In this document: one piece after another, positions 25,404 to 35,240 of the stretch
Layout: each line of letters begins with the position of its first letter
Numbering within the stretch: the stretch's first letter is position 1
Source: Bacteroidales bacterium
GTDB taxonomy: Bacteria; Bacteroidota; Bacteroidia; Bacteroidales; VadinHA17
NCBI GenBank assembly: GCA_021738535.1
Contig: JAIPBU010000013.1
Coordinates: 1 to 64,000 of the forward strand
Reading direction: 5' to 3'
Length of the DNA: 64,000 nt
The notes under the pieces: generated by a model
What the model was told of the DNA's origin: nothing
Databases searched by the model: none
The model's input: the letters and a program-made list of their open reading frames with translations, nothing else
Position numbers and translations under genes: made by a program

Positions 25404-26891
25404 ATGTTTATAAAATCGTTACATATAAATAATTTTAAATGTTTTAGTAATAAAACACTCCCAGAATTAGGTGTGCCAAATGGAGACAAAGGAAGTGGAC
25501 TAAATATCCTAATTGGGGAGAATGGAAACGGCAAAACCACAATCTTAGAAGCCTTAAATTATCTGACATTGAACAGTTTTTCTGTAGAAAACAAGCTGTC
25601 AATTAACGACTTTAATAATTACAAAGAAGAAATCAAAATTATTGCTGACATTGACGAATTTAAATGCAAATCAACAATAGATTTTTATAAAACCTATCAT
25701 TTTATTTCTAATGGCATTGAATTTACCACTAAAAGCAGAGAGGTAAAAGAAAGAAATAAACTATTGTCATCAGCCTTTGAAACGCATTCCTATTTTAAAC
25801 TTAAAAGCAAGTACAAAGATGCCAATGGGGCTGATAAAAAAGATGTTGATTCAAGAGATAAACCGTTTAATAATAATTATATAGATGGGGATGGATTAAA
25901 TGTCTTTTACTTTGATAAGAATAGAAATCGACAAATAACCACAGGCAATTACAAAACTACTTTTGAAAGAATACTGGAAGACTTAAACTGGAAATTTATT
26001 AAAAATCTAGATAAAGAAAAGGAGAGCGAGATTCTAAAAAACATATCAGGAGAATACTTCAAAACAGTTGATGAGATAACAGCAAGTAATGCAGGAGCAA
26101 AAACAGCAACTGATTTAAAAGTTTTTTTTGGGAATGATGAATATGAAAACTTAAAAATCGATTTACTAAATTTATTGATTCCTTATTCAAATGCCTTTTT
26201 CACCATAAGAAAGGATGATGATATAAACCAAATTTCAATTAAAGACTTGGGGTCTGGTATTGAAATAATATTAACTCTCCTATTATTAAAAAATATTGCA
26301 GGAGCCTCTAAAGGTAAGATTGTATATTTAATTGATGAGCCTGAATTGCATTTACATCCTAAAGCTCAAGAAAAGCTACTTGAATTACTTTTGGAAGAAT
26401 CAAAAGATAAACAAATTTTTATCTCTACACATTCGCCATATATGTTTAAAGGCTCCATTGGTGCCGGTGCTAATTTATTGCTTCTTAAAAGAGATGAAAC
26501 CAACGAAATACAGCTTGTTAATGCAAGAAGTGAAGGTTGGGGGTTTTTTGGAGAGGTAAGTCCTACCTGGGGTGAAATTAATTGGTTCGCTTATAATTTG
26601 TCCACTGTTGATTTTCATAATGAATTATATGGGTTTCTTCAATCTAAAGCTATAGATGAAAATGAAAATAATTCAACTGAAGCCAATTTTGACCAATGGC
26701 TATTTAGCAAAGAAATAGAAGTAAATAAACAATGGATAAAGGAAATCAGAGGTGTAGCACAAGCATCCCAAAACCGCACATTGCAAACTTTTATCAGGAA
26801 TTCTATTCATCATCCAGAAAATGAACACAATGAAAAATACACAAATGAAGAATTGAAATTATCAATACAACAAATGATAGATTTATTATGA
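25404..26891 (+). CDS. AAA/ABC-type ATPase, RloA-like, in defence operon
   Basis: This 495-aa protein starts with an SMC/RecF-like ATPase fold: IKSLHINNFKCFSNKTLPEL and Walker A GENGNGKT at 38-45. The split ATPase resumes with the signature-like region IKDLGSGIEIILTLLLL and Walker B YLIDEPELHLHP (D311, E312), then the switch histidine in IFISTHSPYMF. The C-terminal 100 residues end with TFIRNSIHHPENEHN, a conserved-looking tail in RloA-type proteins linked to restriction loci. No Toprim nuclease motif of OLD proteins is apparent. It begins at the base after the Abi-like stop and overlaps the DUF262 gene by 4 bases. It may sense phage and drive the neighbouring Abi-like or DUF262 protein. Confidence 0.85.
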   Translation: MFIKSLHINNFKCFSNKTLPELGVPNGDKGSGLNILIGENGNGKTTILEALNYLTLNSFSVENKLSINDFNNYKEEIKIIADIDEFKCKSTIDFYKTYHFISNGIEFTTKSREVKERNKLLSSAFETHSYFKLKSKYKDANGADKKDVDSRDKPFNNNYIDGDGLNVFYFDKNRNRQITTGNYKTTFERILEDLNWKFIKNLDKEKESEILKNISGEYFKTVDEITASNAGAKTATDLKVFFGNDEYENLKIDLLNLLIPYSNAFFTIRKDDDINQISIKDLGSGIEIILTLLLLKNIAGASKGKIVYLIDEPELHLHPKAQEKLLELLLEESKDKQIFISTHSPYMFKGSIGAGANLLLLKRDETNEIQLVNARSEGWGFFGEVSPTWGEINWFAYNLSTVDFHNELYGFLQSKAIDENENNSTEANFDQWLFSKEIEVNKQWIKEIRGVAQASQNRTLQTFIRNSIHHPENEHNEKYTNEELKLSIQQMIDLL

Positions 26892-28693
26892 TTGAAACTA
26901 CAGGAAATCAAATTGCGACAAATAAAATTACAATCAAAGATACTTTTGCTGAAGATATGTGGTACAGCATACCAGATTATCAGCGACCGTATGTTTGGGG
27001 CGATGACCAGATAAGTTCTTTACTGGATGACATTGCTCATGCAGCAATAAACACACCTGATTCCCAATATTTTTTAGGCTCTTTAGTGTTACATTGTCAA
27101 AAAATGAAACTTGATGGAACTTCTTATGTAGAAAATGCAGTGCTTGATGGTCAACAAAGACTAACGACTCTTTACATGCTCCATGCAGTTATAAGAGATT
27201 TAACTGACAAAAAAAAGCGTCGGCAGTCATGTGCAGAAACCATTTTTCAAGAAGGAAATCCGGATGATAGTATCCCGGAACGATTAAGGCTGGAATTTGC
27301 AATTCGCTCTGAAGCAGCCGAATTCGTGGATACTTACATTAAATCTGAAGGGGGAACTCTAAAAAAAGACGATTTAATAAAGCTGTCCAAAGATTCTAAA
27401 AATGTTTCGATTAGAAATATGGCCAATGCAATTTTGATGATTAAAAATTGGCTAAACCAGGAAAATAACCTCGAAATTGATACGCTTTATCCATATTTAA
27501 GAACAAAAGTTATTCTTATATACGTTGCCAGCAATGAATTGGAGGATGCTTTCAGACTTTTTACTGTACTTAACGACAGGGGAATAAAACTTAGAAGTAG
27601 TGATATACTTAAAGCGCGGAATTTAAGTGTGGTTGAAGATGAAGACAAGCGAAAACAATATGCCATTCTCTGGGAAGAACTTGAAGGCGAACTTGGTGAA
27701 GATTTTGACCAGTTTTTATCATACATCAGAACTATTCTTGTTAAAGAGAAAGCCCGGAATAATTTACTCAAAGAATTTGAGGACAATATTTATAATCCAA
27801 AAGTTTTTAATAAAACAACAAAAGCATATGAGCGCTCTGCCCCCTTATTAAAAAAAGGGGAGGAAACTTTTGATTTTATAAAAAAATACAAACAGCACAA
27901 CGACCAAATATTTTCCGGCAACAATCATTATATAACCAACAATTGGTCTTTCGATAATTTAATAAATTTGCTTATAGATACTGCAATTTCTGATATCTGG
28001 GTTCCTCCACTTTTAGCATATCGGGAAAGTTTTGGAGATAATTACATTTATGAATTTCTATTAAAGCTTGATAATAAATTTTCAGGAGATTGGATTGCCC
28101 GTGAGACACCAACTACACGTATTGAGGCAATGAACAGTATAATAAAAGAAATTCAAATTATTAAAAAAGACAATATCCCGGAAGAAGATAAAATCGATAC
28201 CCTTTTAAGCTCCAAAGTTTTTGATTTTAATAAAAGTGAATTTCTCCGTCAGCTTTCGGAAAACACAATTTATGGAAGACGGTTTGCCCGTTATGTATTG
28301 AGGAAAATTGATTTTCTTTTGGACTCCCCACTATATTCAGAGCAGAGAAATTCATATGGTACAATGTCCGTAGAACATATTTTACCTCAAACACCGGAAG
28401 ATAATAGCCAGTGGAAAATTGATTTTACGGATGAACAAAGAGAAGAGTGGACGCACAAATTAGGTAACCTTGTATTAATTAGTCGTAGAAAAAACACCGG
28501 ACAAGGTCGGTTGGATTTTGCAGATAAAAAAATCAAATACTTCAAAAATAGTATTGAATCATTTCCGAATTCATTAAGAATCATGCAAAAACCAAGTTGG
28601 AAACAGGATGACTTAGAGTTTAACCACAAAGAATTGATTAATTTATTGAAAAATCATTATGGTATAGGTATGGTTCGCACAAAATTTAATTAA
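26888..28693 (+). CDS. DUF262/DUF1524 protein, GmrSD-like putative type IV restriction enzyme
   Basis: This 601-aa protein has the DUF262 motifs IPDYQRPYVWG (28-38) and DGQQRLTTLYML (87-98), which form the nucleotide-hydrolysing ParB-like domain. The C-terminal DUF1524 HNH-type nuclease has VEHILPQTPEDN with H497, followed by LGNLVLISRRKNTGQG. This is the domain order of GmrSD-fused enzymes and BrxU, which cut DNA carrying modified bases. Both halves look complete. Placement between the AAA ATPase and hsdR suggests a second restriction activity complementary to the type I system: one attacks unmodified DNA, the other phage DNA with modified bases. That division of labour is inferred. Confidence 0.9.
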   Translation: MIETTGNQIATNKITIKDTFAEDMWYSIPDYQRPYVWGDDQISSLLDDIAHAAINTPDSQYFLGSLVLHCQKMKLDGTSYVENAVLDGQQRLTTLYMLHAVIRDLTDKKKRRQSCAETIFQEGNPDDSIPERLRLEFAIRSEAAEFVDTYIKSEGGTLKKDDLIKLSKDSKNVSIRNMANAILMIKNWLNQENNLEIDTLYPYLRTKVILIYVASNELEDAFRLFTVLNDRGIKLRSSDILKARNLSVVEDEDKRKQYAILWEELEGELGEDFDQFLSYIRTILVKEKARNNLLKEFEDNIYNPKVFNKTTKAYERSAPLLKKGEETFDFIKKYKQHNDQIFSGNNHYITNNWSFDNLINLLIDTAISDIWVPPLLAYRESFGDNYIYEFLLKLDNKFSGDWIARETPTTRIEAMNSIIKEIQIIKKDNIPEEDKIDTLLSSKVFDFNKSEFLRQLSENTIYGRRFARYVLRKIDFLLDSPLYSEQRNSYGTMSVEHILPQTPEDNSQWKIDFTDEQREEWTHKLGNLVLISRRKNTGQGRLDFADKKIKYFKNSIESFPNSLRIMQKPSWKQDDLEFNHKELINLLKNHYGIGMVRTKFN

Positions 28694-28703
28694 AAGCAGG
28701 TGC

Positions 28704-31700
28704 ATGGCATATATCAGTGAAAACACAATTGAAGAATTCACCATTAAACTTTTATCGCATAATGGCTACCAATACATTTATGCCCCAGACATAGCACATG
28801 ACGGAGAAACACCAGAAAGAACAAGCTATGAAGAGGTTGTACTTTCAGGCAGGTTGCGTGAGTCGATTAGGAGAATAAATCCCACAATTCCACCTGAAAT
28901 ACAGGATGAAGCTGTAAAAGAATTGAACCGGATACATTCACCTGAGCTTATCACGAATAATGAGAAATTTCATCGGTTGCTCACCGAGGGCATCAAAGTA
29001 ACCTATCAGAAAGACGGAAATGAAAGAGGTGATTTAGTTTGGTTGATTGACTTCAATACGCCTGAGAATAATGAATTTATTGTAGCCAACCAGTTCACCG
29101 TTGTTGAAGATGGAATAAATAAACGTCCTGATGTTGTTTTGTTTGTGAATGGAATTCCGCTTGTTGTATTAGAATTGAAAAATGCAGCTGACGAAAAGGC
29201 TACGATTAAAACAGCTTTTAACCAGATTCAAACATATAAGTCAACTATACCTGCCTTATTTACATATAATGCATTTACAATAATATCAGATGGTTTAGAA
29301 GCCAAAGCAGGAACTATTTCTGCAGGCATGAGCCGCTTCATGGCCTGGAAATCGGCTGACGGCAAAGAAGAAGCTTCTAATTTAGTTAGTCAGCTGGAGA
29401 CATTGATTAACGGCATGCTAAATAGAAAAACGCTGCTGGATTTAATCCGGCATTTTGTTGTTTTTGAAAAATCGAGACGGGAAGACGCCGAAACAGGCAT
29501 TGCAACCATTTCAACAGTCAAAAAGTTAGCAGCCTACCATCAATATTATGCCGTAAACCGTGCAGTTGAATCTGCTTTGCGGGCAACAGGCTATTCAGTA
29601 GAGAAGGAAACACCCACAAGCATGGCTATGGAAGACCCTGAGAATTACGGTCTGCCCGGGGTCAAAAAGCAACCCAGGGGCGACCGAAAAGGCGGTGTTA
29701 TTTGGCATACGCAAGGAAGCGGCAAATCCCTTTCAATGGTTTTCTTTACAGGTAAAACTGTTTTAACTCTTGATAATCCAACCATATTGGTAATAACTGA
29801 CAGAAATGATTTGGATGACCAGCTTTTTGACACGTTTGCTTCATCAACACAGCTTTTAAGGCAGGAACCCAAACAGGTAGAAAGCCGTGAAGATTTAAAA
29901 GAAAAACTTAAAGTGGCTTCCGGAGGCGTTGTTTTCACAACAATCCAGAAATTTCAGCCGAATGAAGGAAATGTTTATGAAACCTTATCACAAAGGGAAA
30001 ACATTATCGTAATTGCAGATGAAGCCCACAGAACACAATACGGTTTCAAAGCAAAAACCATTGACGATAAAAATGAAAAAGGTGATGTTGTAGGTAAAAA
30101 AACAGTGTATGGTTTTGCAAAGTATATGCGTGATGCATTGCCTAATGCTACCTATATAGGGTTTACCGGCACACCTATTGAAAACACGGATGTAAATACC
30201 CCTGCGGTTTTTGGTAACTATATTGACGTTTATGATATTGCACAGGCAGTAGATGATGGCGCAACGGTAAGAATTTATTATGAAAGCCGTTTGGCAAAAG
30301 TAAAATTAAGTGAAGAAGGAAAACAACTGGTTGAGGAATTAGATTCCGAATTAGACGGTGAAGATTTAACCGATACGCAAAAAGCAAAAGCCAGGTGGAC
30401 ACAATTAGAAGCGTTGATTGGCAGTGAAAACAGAATAAAAAACATCGCCAGTGATATTATCCTGCATTTCGGACAACGACAGGAAATATTTGAAGGGAAG
30501 GGCATGATTGTAACCATGTCCAGACGAATTGCTGCTGATTTGTATGAAGAAATTATAAAAATAAAACCTGGATGGCATTCTGAGGATTTAAAAAAAGGGG
30601 TAATCAAAGTTGTTATGACTTCTTCATCATCAGACGGTCCAAAAATGGCAAAACATCATACAACTAAACAACAACGAAAGATTTTGGCCGACCGCATGAA
30701 AGACCCCGAAGATGAATTGCAATTGGTAATTGTAAGGGATATGTGGTTAACTGGGTTCGATGTACCAAACATGCATACCCTTTACATTGACAAACCCATG
30801 AAAGGCCACAATCTGATGCAGGCGATTGCTCGTGTTAACAGGGTTTATAAAGACAAACCCGGTGGATTGGTTGTTGATTATTTAGGAATAGCATCTGATT
30901 TGAAAAAAGCACTTTCTTTTTATTCTGATGCAGGTGGAAAAGGTGATCCGGCGATTGCACAAGAACAGGCAGTGGAACAAATGTTGGAAAAACTGGAAGT
31001 CGTTTCAAATATGTTTCATGGTTTCCCGTATGAAGATTACTTTCAAGCTTGCACTTCAAAAAAACTATCTATGATTTTAAGTGCAGAAGAACATATTCTT
31101 GGTCTTGAAGACGGCAAGAAAAGGTTCATAAATGAGGTTACTGCACTTTCAAAGGCTTTTGCCATTGCAGTTCCGCATGAACAGGCAATGGATATTAAAG
31201 AAGAGGTCTCTTTTTTCCAGGCGGTAAAAGCAAGACTGGCAAAATTTGATGAAACAGGCACTTCAAAAACTGATGAAGAACTTGAATCAACAATTCGTCA
31301 GGTAATTGACCAGGCCTTAATTTCTGAACAAGTTATTGATGTTTTCGATGCTGCAGGAATTAAAAAACCGGATATTTCAATTTTATCAGAAGAATTCCTG
31401 TTGGAATTGAAAGGGATGGAGCATAAAAATGTGGCAATGGAAGTTTTGAAAAAGCTTTTAAACGATGAAATAAAATCACGCTCCAAAAAGAATCTGGTTA
31501 AAAGTAAATCCCTAATGGAGATGCTTGAAAGTTCAATAAATAAGTATCACAACAAGATACTGACTGCTGCAGAAGTTATTGATGAACTTATAAAACTGAG
31601 TAAAGAAATCGTAAGCATGGATGCAGAAGCGGAAGCAATGGGACTTTCGGACTTTGAATATGCTTTTTATACGGCAGTAGCCAATAATGAGAGTGCACGG

Positions 31701-31931
31701 CAATTGATGCAGCAGGATAAATTACGAGAATTAGCGGTTAAATTAACAGAAAGAGTAAAACAAAACGCTTCAATTGACTGGACAATAAAAGAAAGTGTAA
31801 GGGCAAAACTGAAAGTAATAATTAAACGGACTTTGAGACAATATGGGTATCCTCCAGACATGCAAAAACTGGCAACTGAAACAGTACTTAAACAAGCTGA
31901 AATGATAGCAAAAGAATTGACTGATGAATAG
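28704..31931 (+). CDS. hsdR: Type I restriction endonuclease subunit R
   Basis: This 1075-aa translocase-nuclease begins with a PD-(D/E)xK nuclease domain (D143 in PDVVLFVNG, E157 and K159 in VLELKN). The SF2 helicase motor follows, with Walker A TQGSGKS (K341), DEAH at 439-442, the GFTGTPIE motif III-like block and the later motif ARVNRVYKDKPGG. The C-terminal third is helical and mediates contact with the methylase. It is the last gene of the operon, with 10 bases between it and the DUF262 gene. Confidence 0.97.
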   Translation: MAYISENTIEEFTIKLLSHNGYQYIYAPDIAHDGETPERTSYEEVVLSGRLRESIRRINPTIPPEIQDEAVKELNRIHSPELITNNEKFHRLLTEGIKVTYQKDGNERGDLVWLIDFNTPENNEFIVANQFTVVEDGINKRPDVVLFVNGIPLVVLELKNAADEKATIKTAFNQIQTYKSTIPALFTYNAFTIISDGLEAKAGTISAGMSRFMAWKSADGKEEASNLVSQLETLINGMLNRKTLLDLIRHFVVFEKSRREDAETGIATISTVKKLAAYHQYYAVNRAVESALRATGYSVEKETPTSMAMEDPENYGLPGVKKQPRGDRKGGVIWHTQGSGKSLSMVFFTGKTVLTLDNPTILVITDRNDLDDQLFDTFASSTQLLRQEPKQVESREDLKEKLKVASGGVVFTTIQKFQPNEGNVYETLSQRENIIVIADEAHRTQYGFKAKTIDDKNEKGDVVGKKTVYGFAKYMRDALPNATYIGFTGTPIENTDVNTPAVFGNYIDVYDIAQAVDDGATVRIYYESRLAKVKLSEEGKQLVEELDSELDGEDLTDTQKAKARWTQLEALIGSENRIKNIASDIILHFGQRQEIFEGKGMIVTMSRRIAADLYEEIIKIKPGWHSEDLKKGVIKVVMTSSSSDGPKMAKHHTTKQQRKILADRMKDPEDELQLVIVRDMWLTGFDVPNMHTLYIDKPMKGHNLMQAIARVNRVYKDKPGGLVVDYLGIASDLKKALSFYSDAGGKGDPAIAQEQAVEQMLEKLEVVSNMFHGFPYEDYFQACTSKKLSMILSAEEHILGLEDGKKRFINEVTALSKAFAIAVPHEQAMDIKEEVSFFQAVKARLAKFDETGTSKTDEELESTIRQVIDQALISEQVIDVFDAAGIKKPDISILSEEFLLELKGMEHKNVAMEVLKKLLNDEIKSRSKKNLVKSKSLMEMLESSINKYHNKILTAAEVIDELIKLSKEIVSMDAEAEAMGLSDFEYAFYTAVANNESARQLMQQDKLRELAVKLTERVKQNASIDWTIKESVRAKLKVIIKRTLRQYGYPPDMQKLATETVLKQAEMIAKELTDE

Positions 31932-31945
31932 CCAATCCCTGGGTA

Positions 31946-31980
31946 GCCTTTAGTCTTTGGCCTTTAGTCTTTCGTCTTTA
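31946..31980. repeat. 14-bp direct repeat at the right edge of the restriction operon
   Basis: GCCTTTAGTCTTTG at 31946-31959 is repeated as GCCTTTAGTCTTTC at 31960-31973, followed by GTCTTTA. It overlaps the stop of the convergent BNR gene. It may mark the right boundary of the island; no counterpart was found next to the tRNA gene. Confidence 0.7.
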
Positions 31981-34900
31981 TATAATCTACCCCCGCCTTA
32001 AGTAGCATCTCATTCAACTCCGGTATGTCACCTGACTTTATCAGCTCCAGCTTCTTAAGCTCTTTATCTATAGCACTTACCAGTTCCTCCCTTACCTTGT
32101 ATGCCTGGTCTGTTGGTTTATAACTGCCTGTGGCAACAACGCCGTTCAGGGCAGCAAGCTTATTCCCCAGCCTGATAGGATAATTAAGAGGGTCCTGCCT
32201 AGACCTGTTCTTAGTCTGGTATAATGCTTCTTCAATTTCTGTCAGGTTTTTAACAGTAGCTGTGCTCAGTTCCAGTATGTCACTGTGCCTGTCCTTGTCA
32301 AGCCTGCCTTTTATATCCAATATATCCTTTCTCAACGTTCTGATATCAATTATGGCCTCATGTGCTTCTGTTAGTTTATCCCTTACATCAATAATAAAGT
32401 CAAACTGTTCACGGATATCTTCAATGGCTGTTGATGATCGTGGATCTGCCAGCAGGGAAAAATTCTTCTCAAAAGACCTGTCGTTCACGACAAGCCTGAC
32501 CTTGTATTGCCCCGGTACTGCCTGCGGTCCGCTCAGGCTGGCACCCCAGAGGATCATACCGGGCACTCTTTTAACTCCCGGGTAAGAGAGGTCCCATGAG
32601 AAAATGTTCATCCCTTTGTCAATATCCAGCTTACCATATATTGTATGAGGTCCCAGGTCTAAGCCTTCGGTATTGTGGTGGTAAGAGCGAACTACATCAC
32701 CCTTAGCATCAATAATATCCAGGTGTATATCGTCACCTTCACCGGGATCATCCGGAAGGTAAAAGTAGCTTACAGCACCAGGGAGGGGGTTCTCACCCGA
32801 AAAAAGGCTGCCACCCTGCCTGCCACCAATCCTGTAAGGATCAGCGGGTTTGAAGAGAGTGATATCCTCACCGCTCATTTTTTTATCCAGTGACCTTAGT
32901 ATATGAAGGTGGTCAAAGATCCAGAACGACCTGCCCTGCGTTGCCACAATAAGGTCGTTGTTCTTAATGGTAAGGTCTGTAACGGGCACAACAGGAAGGT
33001 TCAACTGGAATGAATCCCATGACTGTCCATCATCAAATGAGATATACATACCTGATTCAGTTCCGGCGAATAACAACCCTTCCCGGAGAGGATCAGCCCT
33101 TACAACCCGTGTAAAGTGATCATTATCAATCCCGTCAACTATCATCTCCCAGTTGCGACCGTAATTTTCAGTTTTATATATATAAGGCTTAAAATCGTCA
33201 TTCTTATATGCAGTTGCGGCAACATAAAGACCACCGGCATTAAAGGGATCGGCTTCAATGCTGTTGATCATTATCCATTCAGGCATCATTTTTACAGGTG
33301 GAGTCACATTTGTCCAGTTTTTACCTCCATCGCGTGTAATATGTACCAGGCCGTCATCCGAACCGCACCAGATAACATTTTCCTCCAATGCTGATTCTGC
33401 AACGGAGAATATTGTTCCGTAATATTCAACACTGGTATTGTCCTTCGTAATCGGCCCTCCCGAAGGACCCATCATACTTTTTTCATTTCTTGTAAGGTCA
33501 GGAGATATCTTTTCCCAGCTCTGGCCTTCATTAGTGGTTTTAAAGAGATGGTTTGATGCGGCGAAGAGAACATTATCATCATGTCTTGAAAAAAGTATCG
33601 GGAAATTCCACTGGAAGCGCTCTTCCAGGTTGGCGGCTCCCCATCCCATGGGATTATCGGGCCAGATGTCTATACGGCGCCTTTCACCTGTCTTATGATT
33701 TAACCTGACAAGGTATCCGCCATATGATCCCCCGTAAACAATGTCATTGTCTTTTGGGTCCGGTGCAATCCATCCGCTTTCGCCGCCTGCCGTTGATTCC
33801 CAGTTGTCTTCCGTTATACCCCTGTATCCTGTTGATCGTGAATCTATCCTGACTGTTGAATTATCCTGTTGTGCACCGTATATCCTGTAAGGAAAATGAT
33901 TATCAGTAATAACCCTGTAAAACTGGGCTGTTGGCTGGTTCATCATAGTTGACCAGCTATTTCCCCCGTCATGGCTTACCTGTGCTCCCCCGTCGTCAGC
34001 AATGGTCAGTACCGAAGAATTTTCAGGATCAATCCAGAGATCGTGATGATCGCCATGCTCTGTTCCTATCCTTTCAAAGCTTTTTCCTCCATCTGTTGAT
34101 TTATGAAAACCAACGTTCAGAACGTACACTGTATTCTCATCAACAGGATCGGCATAAACCCTTGAGTAATACCACGCCCTCTGCCTGAGACTACGGTTAT
34201 CGTTTACCCTTCTCCATGTCATGCCTTCATCTTCACTCACGTATAATCCTCCTTCTCCGGCTTCTATCATGGCATATACCTTTTTGTGGTTTGCCGCGGA
34301 GACACTGACACCTATTATACCAAGCGGCTCACCAGGCATCCCTGGTTTATCACTGAGCCTTGTCCATGTATTACCGCCATCCCTGCTTTTCCACAGATCA
34401 GATCCTTCACCTCCGCTTTCAAGGCTGTAAGGTGTCCTCCGGACCTTCCATGTTGAAGCATAGATAATGCGCGGGTTTACGGGGTCAAGAATAAGATCAC
34501 ATCCGCCGGCCTCTTCGCTTACGAAAAGAATTTTTTCCCAGGTACTACCGCCATCGCTTGTACGGTATATTCCCCGTTCCGTGTTAGGGCCGAAAAGATG
34601 TCCCATAACGGCTGCATAAACAACATCAGGGTTGTCCGGATGTATTCGCAGCCGTGGGATATACTGTCCTTCAGCCAGGCCGGTATATTTCCAGTTTTCG
34701 CCTGCATCAAGTGATTTCCATATGCCGTAACCGTGTGAGACATTTCCACGAACAGTTACTTCGCCACCGGAGGCATATACTATATTATTATCTGATTCGG
34801 CAACAGCCACGGCGCCGATAGTACCCCCGAAAAAACCGTCACTTACATTCTTCCATGATTGGCCTGCATCTGTAGTTTTCCATACACCTCCCCCTGTAGC

Positions 34901-35104
34901 ACCCTGGTAGAATACCTCATTATTGCCGGGTATTCCTGTAACAGCAGCAGCCCTGCCGCCCCTGAAAGGTCCTATATGCCTGTATTCAAGCTTATTGTAG
35001 AATGCTTCGCAGGGCTTTGTGTTTTTGCCGGTTTGCCCGGCAGATGTAAATGAGGAAATAAGGATTATTGCTGCGGTTAATACCAGGTAGTTGATGTGTT
35101 TCAT
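31964..35104 (-). CDS. Large exported BNR/sortilin-like beta-propeller protein
   Basis: The protein has 1046 residues from the favoured ATG at 35104, which directly precedes a Sec signal (MKHINYLVLTAAIILISSF, then TSAGQ); an in-frame ATG at 35164 would add 20 polar residues. It is built from many BNR/Asp-box repeats: VWKTTDAGQSWKNVSDG, IWKSLDAGENWKYTG, IYRTSDGGSTWEKI, LYVSEDEGMTWRRV and others over about residues 60-680. This is the double-propeller fold of VPS10/sortilin-like proteins usually annotated as glycosyl hydrolases in this phylum. The C-terminal 300 residues have a beta domain and a helical tail (ELVSAIDKELKKLELI). The enzymatic activity is unproven. It is a single gene converging on hsdR. 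Confidence 0.9.
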   Translation of the reverse strand: MKHINYLVLTAAIILISSFTSAGQTGKNTKPCEAFYNKLEYRHIGPFRGGRAAAVTGIPGNNEVFYQGATGGGVWKTTDAGQSWKNVSDGFFGGTIGAVAVAESDNNIVYASGGEVTVRGNVSHGYGIWKSLDAGENWKYTGLAEGQYIPRLRIHPDNPDVVYAAVMGHLFGPNTERGIYRTSDGGSTWEKILFVSEEAGGCDLILDPVNPRIIYASTWKVRRTPYSLESGGEGSDLWKSRDGGNTWTRLSDKPGMPGEPLGIIGVSVSAANHKKVYAMIEAGEGGLYVSEDEGMTWRRVNDNRSLRQRAWYYSRVYADPVDENTVYVLNVGFHKSTDGGKSFERIGTEHGDHHDLWIDPENSSVLTIADDGGAQVSHDGGNSWSTMMNQPTAQFYRVITDNHFPYRIYGAQQDNSTVRIDSRSTGYRGITEDNWESTAGGESGWIAPDPKDNDIVYGGSYGGYLVRLNHKTGERRRIDIWPDNPMGWGAANLEERFQWNFPILFSRHDDNVLFAASNHLFKTTNEGQSWEKISPDLTRNEKSMMGPSGGPITKDNTSVEYYGTIFSVAESALEENVIWCGSDDGLVHITRDGGKNWTNVTPPVKMMPEWIMINSIEADPFNAGGLYVAATAYKNDDFKPYIYKTENYGRNWEMIVDGIDNDHFTRVVRADPLREGLLFAGTESGMYISFDDGQSWDSFQLNLPVVPVTDLTIKNNDLIVATQGRSFWIFDHLHILRSLDKKMSGEDITLFKPADPYRIGGRQGGSLFSGENPLPGAVSYFYLPDDPGEGDDIHLDIIDAKGDVVRSYHHNTEGLDLGPHTIYGKLDIDKGMNIFSWDLSYPGVKRVPGMILWGASLSGPQAVPGQYKVRLVVNDRSFEKNFSLLADPRSSTAIEDIREQFDFIIDVRDKLTEAHEAIIDIRTLRKDILDIKGRLDKDRHSDILELSTATVKNLTEIEEALYQTKNRSRQDPLNYPIRLGNKLAALNGVVATGSYKPTDQAYKVREELVSAIDKELKKLELIKSGDIPELNEMLLKAGVDYIKTKD

Positions 35105-35240
35105 TTTTTCAGGATTTGTTAAGATTTTGTTCTTTGATATGTCAGCAGTATCATTAAGGCACAAAAGTTAATAATTTGATCGCTGAGTAAGGCAGATTTT
35201 ACTATTTTTAACACTTATTATAAATTAATAGTGGCAAGTT

